64,000 nt of DNA from Labrus mixtus (lineage: Eukaryota > Chordata > Actinopteri > Labriformes > Labridae): assembly GCF_963584025.1 (NCBI RefSeq), contig NC_083631.1, forward strand, positions 6,246,337-6,310,336. The letters run 5' to 3'. Position 1 is the first letter of the stretch, and each line of letters starts with the position of its first letter. A model generated the notes under the pieces. The model did no database searches. It was not told the DNA's origin and saw only the letters and a program-made list of their open reading frames with translations. Both the position numbers and the translations under genes were made by a program. Below are positions 51,701 to 62,277 of this stretch, piece by piece.

Positions 51701-53006
51701 CTTGTTACTGGATTGGACAAACCTAATGTATTGAATGCACCCAGGGATACTAGACAACAGAAGGACAGGAAACACTGTGTGGATCTCTTAGAAGTCAGGT
51801 CAAGTGAGGTCTTAAAAACAGACCCGTAATTCTTGCTCATTGCCGCTAAAGAGAGCAAAACAAAGATCTTTGTTATTATAATTGAAGGTTCTCTTTAAAA
51901 AATGATGAGTAAAATAATGTTCTCTAGATAAGTCATCTCAACTTGGGTGACAAATGGTTTAAGGAAATTCTGACTACCATCAGTACTTTCTTTATAATAT
52001 AGCGATACGGCCTTCATCTGCCTTTTGTAAAGTTTCTTTCAAGATAACATTTGTTATGAATTGTTGCTTTACAAATAAAGATTAAGTGATTGATTGGTGG
52101 GTCGTGGAGCTGTTTTCAGTGGGTTGCAAATGTGTGCCTGGAAAAGAAAAGTGTCAAAAAGTCTGTGAGCATGTTTGATTTGTTCCCTCTGAGGTTCATA
52201 CTGCACTTTTCATTAAATGAATCTGATTGGTTGGAAAATTACTGAAATTTGCGTCAGTGTTTTTTATGAAGGATTTGGAGGTGGGTCCTGAAGATGTACC
52301 CGTTGAGAACCTTCTTAATAGTTTTTGATATTACTGATTATTGATTTTTTTGAGTATGTTATTGAGTTCAGGATCTTCCATCATAGCCAGGAAAATATAC
52401 TGAGATACATTTTTTTTTACTTTTGTTCTGGTCAGTTGGTGAGGGTCGACCAGGTGTGGGCTGAAACTGCACACTGGGTTGACTTCTGCTTTAATAAGAT
52501 ATGAGCTTAGGAAGTCAACTGGGCTTCATTTCTGTGTCTCAATCCCCCACACTTGCAATGTCCATTCAAAGTTGAGGAGATAAGTTTGATCCGCTTTGTT
52601 GTAAACTGAAATCTTCCTGAATGTTTTTTTGCACTTTCAAGACATGACTCCAGTCTTTGTTGTTGCAGTGGTCCGAGGCTCCATCGAGAACGTCTCCCAC
52701 CACTCTGAACGTCAGACCTCTTTGGTGGAGGTGTCAGCAGCCCGGGTGTACCGGCAGCGCAGTGGAGTGTTTGAGCAAGAACTGTCTGACTCGGAATCAT
52801 CTCCATTAGTCCCAATTTGGCGCGGACAGATCCACGCGCGGCTGCAGTGCCACGTGAAGCCCGGGGACGGGGAGTTCCTCTTCACAGGGTCAGAACACTT
52901 TGGGGAAGCCTGGTTAGGGTGTGCCCCGCGATACAAAGACTTCCTGTCCGTGTACCAGACTGCCTGGGCGGCACGTCGGAATTCCTGTGACTTCCCTTTG
53001 GACTGA
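48724..53006 (+). CDS. metrnl: Meteorin-like protein (metrnl), secreted
   Basis: Four exons: 48724-48809, 49322-49743, 51478-51537 and 52669-53006, giving 301 residues (human METRNL is about 311). A hydrophobic signal peptide (about 1-21) leads into DLCNWTGSG. Ten cysteines in the mature part match the family pattern (LRC, TVC, FCF, SCRPCNDTE, AICNSDF, LQC, GCAPR, SCDF). RPCNDTELL, VVRGSIENV, GEFLFTGSEHFGEAWLGCAPRYKDF and RVYRQRSGVFEQ identify METRNL rather than METRN. Family role: secreted cytokine/adipokine-like and neurotrophic factor. Oddity: a (CAG)7 run encodes seven Gln at residues 110-116, where mammals lack such a tract. Start choice: the first in-frame ATG giving a signal peptide, in moderate context. 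A 15-codon upstream frame ends 1 nt before it. Confidence 0.93.
49744..51477 (+). other. metrnl: metrnl intron 2
   Basis: A 1.7-kb phase-1 intron. Around 50,055-50,110 there is a GTTCCGATATGATATCAGTATC-like stretch typical of a fish interspersed repeat fragment. I see nothing else. Confidence 0.8.
51538..52668 (+). other. metrnl: metrnl intron 3 with repeat fragment
   Basis: A 1.1-kb phase-1 intron. The segment 52,020-52,098 (TTTGTAAAGT...CTTTACAAATAAAGATTAA...GATTGATTGG) is a truncated second copy of the repeat seen at 18,471-18,810. Confidence 0.75.
52020..52098 (+). mobile_element. Truncated copy of the 18.5-kb interspersed repeat
   Basis: Shares GTAAAGTxTCTT, AAGATAACATTTGTT, TGAATTG/TGAACTGG and CTTTACAAATAAAGATT with 18,728-18,795, in the same orientation, and ends in the same ATTGATTG-type tail. 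Confidence 0.6.
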
Positions 53007-53540
53007 GGAAGTGGTTGTTTTAGCACCGCTGAGCACTTATCCACAGGCTCCTTCACCCCTGTGCTGGCACCGTGGGACCCCTCTGATGTTTGTCATGTGG
53101 CAGCAAGGTGGCATCAAGAATCACCAGCAGGGACACAGCTTCTTTTTTTTAAAGAAAGAAGCTGGTTGAGGGGAGCAGAGCAGGGCAAACAGCGGGGCCT
53201 CCTGCGCTGAGGCTCATTGAGGACCCTCCTTTGTCTCCCCCCTCCCATCACTGCCCTCAGTCCTGGGAGACTGAGAAGGGGTTGGGTTTCTGCTCTCTCT
53301 TTGTGCTTCCCACCACATCAACCGCCGCTCACTTTGCTGCCTCTGTGTGAGAACGACCCTTTGAACTGCGGAGGGAGGCTCAATCAACAGTTTGTCCAAG
53401 TGATTACGCTTGTAAATATATGATGGTGAAGTCTTTATTCTGACTCTTTGCTCAAGTTTACAATGTGCTCTCTGCTTTGTCTATTTATGTCTTGTACATT
53501 ATACATGCCCTTTGAATAAAAATATGTCGCATAAGATTAA
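53007..53540 (+). other. metrnl: Probable metrnl 3' UTR
   Basis: Non-coding DNA after the stop, ending at an AATAAA at 53,515-53,520 (TTTGAATAAAAATATG). This is the first canonical signal downstream and gives a 3' UTR of about 0.5 kb. Confidence 0.6.
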
Positions 53541-56500
53541 GTATTATTGGGTTTATTATGAAAAATGTATCCTCAGAAGACTTCACTATGTGTGCCATCC
53601 CATCCATGTGAACACAGAGCCAAGAACAACAAATCCTGAGGGAGTTTGACTTTGCTTCCTATTTAGGAAGTGATTAATATGTGATATATATATCAGACTT
53701 TAGATACATTAAATATTCAGAATGTTTGATGTTATTTTAAAGCATGAATGGCTACATAAAAAAGTTTATTTCTTTGTTTTCAAGATGAGAAAACAGATTT
53801 TATGCTAACAAAATGATAAAGTTTTAATCCAGAGACTGAAACCTTTTTCTTACAGAGACTTTGTGTAAAAGTTTTGTTTGGTCTGTGCTCTGATGACAGA
53901 TGCAATCACATCTGCAACGCTCCTTGTTACATCATAAGAGTCATGTTTTAAATATTCAGTTTCCCATTATTGCAAGAAAAAAGTACCACTTTATGAACAT
54001 TTTCCTAATCTCTATTCACTCTTTAGCATTTAGTTGATTCTTGTAAAAATCACAACATATAAACATGTTTTCTTACAGAGAATCTTTGCCAACATATCAA
54101 AAGTATTTTGGTGTAAGCAACACTATGAAAAGACATTGAAAACCATCACAACTTGCAGGTATATATTTCTATTTTAATGGAGACTCTGTTCAGTTCATGT
54201 GGCCGTCTGATGAAGAAAACAGAGCTCATGAAGAGTGCATAAAAATCTAAATTTCATGAGCTGCCCTCTGTGCTCTTCTTGATAGGTGTTGTTGTAAAGC
54301 CTTAAATGGACCTACACCCTATTTCCCATCATATGCTGCATAATCTGTTTCTTTATAAGGAGAATGGGATTCAGAGCTCAAATGTCCTACAAGCTTATTT
54401 TGGCCCGTTTCCTTCTGCCGCCACTCTTTTCCTCAGAATCAGATTCTTATGATAATAGGAAATCCCTTCCATAAAATGAAATACAAAATCCCCTAAAACA
54501 GTGAAATCTCTGAGAAGACTGAGTTTTCTTTTGCGTGTTGTGGCCCCTGCATCACAGCCCAGGAAGACAAATGGACAGATGTGAGGCCCCTTAAGCTCGG
54601 GGATCCTCCCCCTCGGCCCCTCCCAGAAGAGGAGAACAATTAATTGACTTTTAAAGAAACTGCTTTCTTAGCCTATTCCACACTTCTCCTTGGCTGAGCA
54701 GAGCTCACAAATTGGTGTGTTGAACTTTTTATGAGGACTAAATAGCTGCCAATGAAAGTGTAAATGACTGTGAGCTGAATGGGGCCCGCACAATGACCCC
54801 GCAGCGACAAGGCCTCTGGCAGACATAATGACCATTGTCACGGCTGCTGTCATCTAGAAACCATCAGGGCTCATGAATTTAGGGGGCGAGAGGAGGGGCC
54901 ATCCCTGCTTAAACTCTCACTCAGGGAATACTCTGGGTTTGTGTTTTCTGCTCTATTCTTGTCATGTCTCAGATTTCTCACTCAGGCTCTTCTTTGTATG
55001 CATGTGTTAACTCTCATTTTAGTTCAAACTTCATCACTAAAAAGAACCATAAACAGGTGATATATCTCAGCAATTAAAACCGTTATCTGTTCATGCAATA
55101 CTGCTTCTAGTGTATTTCATGCCTAACTAATTTAAAGATTAATTATAAAGTTTACAAATGCAAAGCTATCCTAAAGCTCCTGTGAGAAAAGTTTGTCTTG
55201 TGTCATGGCATACACTGTAGGTTCCCCGTAGCCCTATGACGACAAAGAAGCCTAAGCATGTAGCTTGATGTGCACCTCCTCAAAAATGTCAAAACAACAC
55301 AACCTCAAGCTCTGTGATTGGACTTCTGGGTAGCATATTTCTGGCATCAGACGCCATGGTTTTTTCTGTACAAGCAGAGAACGAGGCGATATAACAAGCA
55401 TCGAAATCGCACCGCAGAACAGCGTTTGTCGGCAGAGTTTTGCAGAGTTTTGTGGACACAAGTGCACAACTATGGAGTGCTCACGATGGTGTATATGCCA
55501 CCCTGGCAAAGCTAAGGCGTAGATTCAATGAAGTAGTATAACCCATGCTTCATCCCTTTGACAGATCTGATAGAAAACTTCATCCTGCTTTCTTTAAAAA
55601 GGCAAACATATCACTCCTTATGAATATTTGCAATGTAGAATGAAACAAAAGGCTGTTTCTTCAGGGAACTGTAATTTGTCTCGTCACCTACGGCGGTCAC
55701 AGGCATGAGAAATGACTATATATAAAAATACTCAACATTGTCATTGATGGTAATGTTTGCTTTTGGAGTTCCTAAAGAGGCATCACTTTTACTTTTTGTT
55801 TCATAAACAGCTAAAAACTTCCTCACAGTGACTTTAAGTTCAATCTTTAATATTGATATTTATTACAAAAAAGCTTTTTCTTTGTGTACCCTGAAGTGCC
55901 TGTGTGTAAGACATGGTTAAAGGTTGCAATAGATTTACTTTTGACAAATTTCACAAAAAAAACAAGCTTTGCAAAACATTTCTTCTTCTGACAGAAGCCC
56001 AGTTTGAAGTCTCCTCCCTCAGTATTGTCCCTAGGGGCCACCATGTCAAATTTCCAAGCAAAATATAGCCTCTCTGCAGGCTTTTGACTGAGCACAATCC
56101 ACATCTCTGGGAATTCCAGCAGGCTCTCATGGGGAACGAAGCCAGGAGGGCTCGGCCCTGGAGCCGCTGCGTGGTGCACCGGCAGGAGTCCACCCAGACT
56201 GGGGGGTAATTGGTTTATCCCACCGCCTGGCCTGCTTTCCCATGTGGGCCACTGCTGCGGGGAGGCCCGGGTGTACAATATGGAAACAGCATGATACCCT
56301 CCAGAGCCGAGCAGGCATTCAGTGCTGCGGCTATAGAGAGCAGGCCCAGGGTAGCACCAACACAATGCTGAGGCAGAGGACTCTCCTGGATCTGAAAAGG
56401 TTGCCATTTGGTCTCCTTTTACAAGTGTGCAGCATTTGTGGTTGAGAATCTGAAGTAATTGAATTTTAGCTTGAGCTCTATTATAAATCTTCCTCTCACT

Positions 56501-57115
56501 CCAAAAGGTAACGAGATAGACTTTTTTCTATTTTAATTTGTATCAATGGTGTCGCTCATGCACCTGCTGCACCTGGTTGGAACCAAGAAGGTTCCCCTAA
56601 AGTTTTGACAAATGACTATAAGAGGTCAAAACAAAGCAGTGAAACGAAACAGAATTTATTCCTCTAAACTAGGCAGGAAAAGTTATATTACATGATGTAT
56701 CTTGAAGAGAAACGTCAATATTTATTTAGAAAACAATAATAATAATGTATTTAGGTACCGCTAGATAACAACACTTTTCTTCTTTGTTACCTTAATAGAA
56801 TATAAAAAGGGACGTTATCTACACACAAGATTATTTATCAGGAGAAAACAACATCAGAAGTTAACTTTGAAGGTCTCCAAAATGTGATTCTAGTTTATTG
56901 ACCAAACATGATTTCAGCCTTCAAGATCACCGTCATGACAATCTGAGAGGATTGACATCTCTTTGTTTGTTATCCATTGTATTTATTTATTGTCCATTCT
57001 TATGTATGCTGATTGCTGGCTGTATGTATGTATTTTGCTGCTGACTGCAAAACAAATTGCCCTTTCGCAGGGATAATAAAGACAACCCTGAAATATGTTG
57101 GCAACATTATCAAAA
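53541..57115. other. Intergenic DNA between metrnl and aqp8
   Basis: Both genes point into this spacer (convergent). It contains two compositionally distinct, non-repetitive patches (about 54.54-54.89 and 56.09-56.42 kb) that may be conserved elements. A 55.20-55.54 kb segment looks like a decayed DNA-transposon repeat (GCACCTCCTCAAAAATGT and CTGGCAAAGCTAAGGCGTAG words known from teleost repeats). Otherwise it is AT-rich. A 186-codon minus-strand frame at 55,847-56,407 is unrecognised and probably accidental. Confidence 0.5.
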
Positions 57116-57215
57116 TTAGGGGCGGCAGTAGCTCAGACTGTAGGGACTTGGGTTGGGAACAGGAGGGTCACCGGTTCAAATCCCGCACCAAATTACGGAA
57201 GTTGTTCTGGTAACA
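57116..57215 (+). mobile_element. 5' part of a tRNA-derived SINE
   Basis: Starts GGGGCGGCAGTAGCTCAG. The A box is at 57,129-57,140 and the B box GGTTCAAATCC at 57,173-57,183, with typical spacing. The head matches a tRNA-derived SINE head common in percomorph fishes. The body appears truncated shortly after GTTCTGGTAACAG. It lies about 0.5 kb past the aqp8 stop, on the opposite strand to aqp8. Confidence 0.7.
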
Positions 57216-57670
57216 GATCCTGTTCATGTGTGTGATTCGGACATATGTGTGTGTGAGAAGCATGTCTCTCAATAACAGAGTGTAAAACCAGATTTTGCCT
57301 CAGGGCTCAAAGTATTTCCAAAAAATTAAAAGTAAAGTAAGAGGAAACAAATATTTGTTTTGTGTTTCTGATAGTAGGCTGATTATCTCCTTACCTCTGC
57401 ATAACAAAGCTCGTCTTCTGAAGACAACTTAACAACATTTTTATGACCCTGAGAAAAAAAATAAACAAAAATAACAGCGTGCATTTTAAAGAGGAGCAGC
57501 GGCACAAATCAGTGTCTCATCCTCGGCAAACAACCGGTCTACTTTTTCTCTTTTCTCTCGAAGGGCCTCTCCGTACTGAGCCACAACAAGGAATAATAAT
57601 AATAATAAATAACATCTCAGTGAACAAAACAAGGGCTTCAAATTGTAACTATGAAACGATAATCTCAGGA

Positions 57671-57676
57671 TTTATT
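57671..57676 (-). promoter_or_regulatory. aqp8: Candidate aqp8 poly(A) signal
   Basis: AATAAA on the minus strand only about 16 nt after the aqp8 stop. If used, the 3' UTR would be unusually short. A more distal site cannot be excluded. Confidence 0.35.
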
Positions 57677-57691
57677 TTCAAACACAGGATC

Positions 57692-59839
57692 TCACTTCAG
57701 AATGATTCGCATCTTCTTGTCTCCGAGGAGAAGTCTGCAACAAAAGAGGAAACAGTTTGTGAATTATTCTGCAAGAAGTTATCTTTATAATCAATACAAT
57801 CCTTCCAAACAGGGTTAAATAAAGTATTCTTTAGAGTGTTACGTTTTTTTAAGTCTTTATGTGTGTTGTTTAATTGCACCTACCGAACCAGTGCAGCTGC
57901 TATGACGCCCCCTGCGATGGGCCCCACCCAGTAGATCCAGTGATACGTCCAGTAGTTGCTCACCACAGCTGGACCGAAGGCTCTGGCGGGGTTCATACAG
58001 GTGCCAGAAACATCTCCACTGATGGACAGACAGACATGACAAGAATAATTGTACCCTTATTTTTGCATTATAATTTGGATAATCGTCTGAATATGAATAT
58101 TTCTGTCTTGTGTTCTGCACTGGTACAAACTGTGTGATAAAGGGTTGTCATGATACCAGACCTTTAACTTTGATACGATTCTAATCAAAATCAAACAACA
58201 TCAAAACTTGTTTCGATACTACAGAAGAAGAAAAGCCCTGGCACCCAATATTTGGCAGTTTCTTGTTTTTAATTACCAAAAAGTACAGAGAAACTCCTGC
58301 ACACTGTCCACAAATACTTTGGCACAGTGCTCTCTCTCTCTTTTACTTGACAGAGCTTTGAATTTGAGATATAAGTGATGATCACATTTTTTTATGAAGC
58401 ATCTGCACTTTTGGATACTTTCGATTAGCGCTGGGAGTATTTGGGTGTTTGAAGATTCCATTTCGATTCTTGGGGTCACGATTCGATTGAGAATCTATTT
58501 TTCGATTAAAAAAGATTCTGGATTCATGATTTAAAAAAAAGTCTATTTATAAATTAGTACATACTTCAGGATCTACTCCAGTCATCTGTGAGACCGGATG
58601 AATTTCTTGTTGCTCTATTTGGTATTCCACTGAGTTAAAGTGCCTTAGTGCTTAGCAGGGAGTGAATGATTAGCCCAAAAGAACAATAATCGATTTCTGG
58701 AAGTTATGAATCTATTTAAAATCTCAGAAGATAAGAATCTTGATTTTTACAAAAATTGTTTTTTTTCCCCCACCTCTACTATTGATCATTCAAATAATGG
58801 AGATTGTCTCGTTTACAGCTAAAAAATGCTAACAAGATGTTATATTTCAAAATAATTCACCTTAACAATCCTGTAAAATACCATCAGTGCAATTCTAAAG
58901 GACATAACTACATTATTTTACTGCAGAATTTCATTCAAATCGTAATACTAATACTGCAGCACTTTATTGCAGAAATAAACTTCCCTAACCTTTCCGTAGA
59001 TTAATTTTCCTTCTCCATACTCACCCGGCTAAAATGGTAAGTATAACTGTGCCTCCCACCATGAACGGCACCATGGGGTTTTTGGTTTTGGCGTTGAAGG
59101 CCCCCAGCAGCAGCACCATGGTGATCAGGCAGGTCATGGCGACCTCGCCAAACAGAGCGCCTCCAATTTCAGTGTCTGGCTGCAGAACAGCGAACGCAGC
59201 ACCGTGGGCTTTGATGAAGTTCTCCCTCAAGGTCATCACCTGTTGGCATCATAGGAGTCATCTGAACATTCACATTACACACAGGCTAAAATAAACATGT
59301 TTTTTTTAATGACAGCAGAATGAGAAAGGTTCACCTTTGCCATGGCAGCTCCAAGCACCCCTCCAAGCAACTGACATGCAAGGTATGGAGCCACCATGTT
59401 CAACTGCATCCCTCCGCACAGATAGATGGCCAGGGTGAAGGCCGGGTTGAAATGAGAACCACTGGAATTAAAACACAAAAGAGGAAACTTATTCTGCAGG
59501 TTTGATTTATGGCACACGTTTTACATTCAAACTATTTATTTTTGAAAGGAGAAAAAAAAAAAGGAAAAATTATCCTCACCTGATCTCAGCCATGCACGCC
59601 ACCAGGGCAGCCACAGCCAGACCGTGCACGAGAGCAGGCTGAAGCCTCCCTGTAGACTCCACGTTCTCTATGACCGACACACACCCGATAAACACAAAGA
59701 AAGTAGTCCCCACCAGCTCGCCTAGACACGGCTGAAACACCCTGTCGAATCTGTTAGTAGGTTTGGCTAGAGGTGGCTTGACGTCCGAAGACATAAGAGA
59801 CGCCCCGACTTCCCCCATCTCCATCTTCTCGTCAGCCAT
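57692..59839 (-). CDS. aqp8: Aquaporin-8
   Basis: Five exons on the minus strand: 59839-59580, 59461-59335, 59239-59025, 58018-57884 and 57734-57692, giving 259 residues (human AQP8 is 261). All introns are GT-AG and the phases agree. The FxRxxQPCLGELxGTxxFxFIGCxSVIEN start of TM1 and LQPALVHGLAVA are diagnostic of AQP8. The first NPA is at 92-94 (HFNPAF). The second is at 210-212 in GTCMNPARAFGPAV, with C208 and R213 of the selectivity filter; H72 is the TM2 filter residue. The C terminus GDKKMRIILK matches human GDGKTRLILK. Six membrane segments are expected. The family conducts water, ammonia and hydrogen peroxide across plasma or inner membranes. It converges with metrnl. Which teleost copy (8a or 8b) is not decidable here. 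Confidence 0.95.
58141..58430 (+). mobile_element. Interspersed repeat copy 1 in aqp8 intron 3
   Basis: Contains TTTCGATACTACAG, GGCACCCAATATTTGG, AATTACCAAAAA and a CACTTTTGGATACTTTCGAT end. The same ordered words occur at about 60,400-60,770. TCGATAC-rich termini suggest a non-autonomous DNA transposon of a type common in teleosts. Confidence 0.6.
58430..58790 (+). mobile_element. TCGATT-rich teleost repeat adjoining the previous one
   Basis: Begins near CGCTGGGAGTATTTGGG. It carries TTCTTGGGGTCACGATTCGA, TTTTTCGATTAAAA, GGTATTCCACTGAGTTAAAG and TGCTTAGCAGGGAG, and ends near TTTTTTCCCCCACCTCTAC. This ordered set is a high-copy repeat in many fish genomes. It lies inside aqp8 intron 3. Confidence 0.6.
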
Positions 59840-60399
59840 GAGCCTTCAGTGAGAGGCGACGATGAGACACCGAGTGTGCTCTCCTGAAGTGTGCACATGC
59901 ATATCTCTGTGCCAGCTAATCACACGGACTTTGGCGTGTGAGGTTAAGAGAGCGGATGGAGCTGTTCCACTGACATATCATTGACTCACTGACCCTTTTT
60001 CTCGTTAAACCAAAATAGTTTGCTCATCACACGCCTCCTCGCTGCAGGAGTGAACCTGCAGAGGTTAATATTTCTCCTGAGAAGTTGTACCATGATCTGT
60101 TTAAATATCAGCTACGTTTTGTCAATGATTGGAACGTTATAATTTACCATGGAGCTATACAAACACAGTTTCAGAACGACTTTCCATGGCGGGCTGAAAA
60201 CAGGATAAGACAAGATCTATTGTGAGAAAATGTTGAGATTTCTGGCTTATTGTGCAGGAAATTGGTTTAAAAAACACTAATATAGCTATGAATGAAAATA
60301 TGACGTGGCTTGTTTCACTTTCCTGATGTTGATGTAGATCCAGTAAGGCCTTCAGCAGTGCTAAAGTCTATTTTTTTTTCTTAAATGGTAAAAATGGCT

Positions 60400-60770
60400 T
60401 GCGACAAAACCAGAATTTTAAACGATATCAATACCTGTTTCAATACCACAGCAACAAAATTAGAGGTCCTCCTAGGCACCCATTATTTGGGAATTTCTGC
60501 TTTTCAATTACTAAAAATAGCAAGCAAACACCTGAACACTTTCTAGGCCGCACAAATACAACGGAAACATTACGGTACCAAAATGTTTCCAGTGTTTTTC
60601 TGAAAGTTAAGACAGTGTGTAGGAGTCTGCCTGCAATGTTTGATGGCTTTATTCATTTTCCTACACACCTATCTAAAGTACCGTAGTTTTTTAAGGTTTC
60701 TGTACTTTTCGATACTATCAAGCATGCGGTATCGAAAAGTATTGAAGTATCGAAAACATTTACAACCTTA
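60400..60770 (+). mobile_element. Interspersed repeat copy 2, upstream of aqp8
   Basis: Same family and orientation as 58,141-58,430: TTTCAATACCACAG, GGCACCCATTATTTGGG, AATTACTAAAAA and TGTACTTTTCGATACTATCAA in the same order. It ends GTATCGAAAAGTATTGAAG and then GAAAACATTTACAACC. Confidence 0.6.
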
Positions 60771-62038
60771 ATAGAGTCAAGCCAGAACACAGACTTGCTA
60801 AATTTGTACTGTGCACTATAGTGAGGATGGTTTTCATTCAGAAAAAGACGACATATTAAACTGTATAAATTCACGATATAGCAGAGATCACTTACCAACC
60901 GACCATTCACCACAAGATGAACACACAAATGAAAAATCTTGAAATAGAAGCTCATTTTCATATAGTATGGTGCAAAGCTTGCAAACACTCTGCACACTCT
61001 ACAGGACAGAAAACACAAAAGTTAAGTGTAATTAAAGTATCCTGTTCCTTTGGGTCATCCGTTTATATCAATAGGATGAATTCAAAAAGCTTACAGTTAC
61101 CTGACATTTAAGTTTGAATGCCAGGATTTAAGAGCGCAAACCCATTTTAAATTTCAAGATTTGAGTCATCCTGACACATTAAAAGGAGCTCTATGACAGC
61201 AGTCTGCATGCAATTGAGTTTGATCGAGGAGTTTGATCGTTAAAGGCTGAATAGATATTCAGAAAACAATAATAATAATAATAATTCTTTATCCACAGAA
61301 GATATATTCCCTTAAAAGCTGTATTCAGATGACTTGATTTGCTGCTTGCACACTACAGACATGAAACTGTACAACTAGTTGTTCTTTAACATCAACAAAG
61401 GGGTTAAAGTACCTTGAGTGTTATCCATTGTGTGAACAGTCAGCGCAGTTCTCCCTCCATTCATTCGCTCATAAAATCATTATTAGCTTGAATAGGACAT
61501 GACATAAGCATGTTCATAGGTCAATGACATTGCTGCTGTTCAGATAGGAATGCCATTACCAGCTACACATAATTGACCCTCATAATATACCAGTAGGTAT
61601 TAACAGGCTGATAAGGTTGCTGAGCCCTATTTCTGAAAGGCATGGAGGATTCATTTCAGTAATTATGAGCGTTTATATCCTGAACACTACACAGCCCACT
61701 GAGTGATTCACTACACCTGTGATTTAGGAAGACAACAATACAAATAAATAAATTAACACTTTGACTGTATGCTAATTGCTGGCTACACAAATCTCTAAAG
61801 GGAATGTGTCACAAACATAGACTGTCAATATTATGCAACACAGTGTTTCTGCTAGTTTTACCACTTACAGACGTTTTCCTTCCTTCATTCACTTTAAATT
61901 ATAAGAAAATATACTTCAGGATTAACGGAATTAATGCGTTTCTTTTAAAGTATTTTTACCTGATGGTTAAATTAATTGAAAGAAAGAAATGAACCACTGT
62001 TTGTTTTCAGAGGCTGCTTATGTCATGACGCGCAGCAG

Positions 62039-62053
62039 CCACTAGATGGCAGC
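62039..62053 (+). promoter_or_regulatory. CTCF motif, perfect core match, plus orientation
   Basis: CCACTAGATGGCAGC agrees with CCASYAGRKGGCRSY at all 15 positions. It lies between aqp8 and arhgap17, 1.8 kb upstream of the arhgap17 ATG and 2.2 kb from the aqp8 start. CTCF sites of this strength often anchor chromatin loops. Binding itself is inference. Confidence 0.6.
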
Positions 62054-62172
62054 AGATCACACCAGTTACTACCTGGATTAACAGCGCAGGTACACTCCAT
62101 TGAAGCCAACAAAACGCAAACAAAATACACATATTGGTCACTCAATAGCACTGTTAACATTTCATGTACTAC

Positions 62173-62277
62173 CTGTCGGAAAGTTGTCGGCAGCGGCCTC
62201 TTCTTGCCCCCGTTCTGGACACCTGTATCAGCCTTCAAGTCGTCATAAGCCACGGTGAACTTTCTCCTCCTCTGCAT
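62173..62277 (-). CDS. Unidentified candidate first coding exon
   Basis: On the minus strand an ATG at 62,277 opens a 35-codon frame (MQRRRKFTVAYDDLK... ending PLPTTFRQ) that reaches CAG|GTAGTA, a good donor, at 62,173. The composition is basic and protein-like. Position and strand match where LCMT1 sits in human (between ARHGAP17 and AQP8, same strand as AQP8), but the residues do not resemble the LCMT1 N terminus as I remember it, and I could not find a second exon between here and aqp8. It could be another gene's first exon, a non-coding RNA exon, or chance. Confidence 0.3.

Larger units (their letters stand above)
59840..62172. other. Upstream region of aqp8 and spacer to the next candidate exon
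   Basis: No exon is recognised. The aqp8 promoter should lie just right of 59,839, but no TATA or CpG island is evident. A second copy of the TCGATAC repeat occupies about 60,400-60,770. AAT microsatellite units occur near 61,268-61,284. A perfect CTCF core match lies at 62,039-62,053. Confidence 0.5.

Noticed and set aside
55847..56407. A 186-codon minus-strand frame between metrnl and aqp8
   Set aside because: The N-terminal half lies in a GC-rich patch and the C-terminal half is Lys/Phe-rich from AT-rich DNA. No recognisable domain, so most likely chance.
59840..62172. Possible lcmt1 exons between aqp8 and arhgap17
   Set aside because: I looked in the minus-strand frames for the conserved methyltransferase words (NLGAGMDT, GADLRD, AECVL, NYEQ) and found none.
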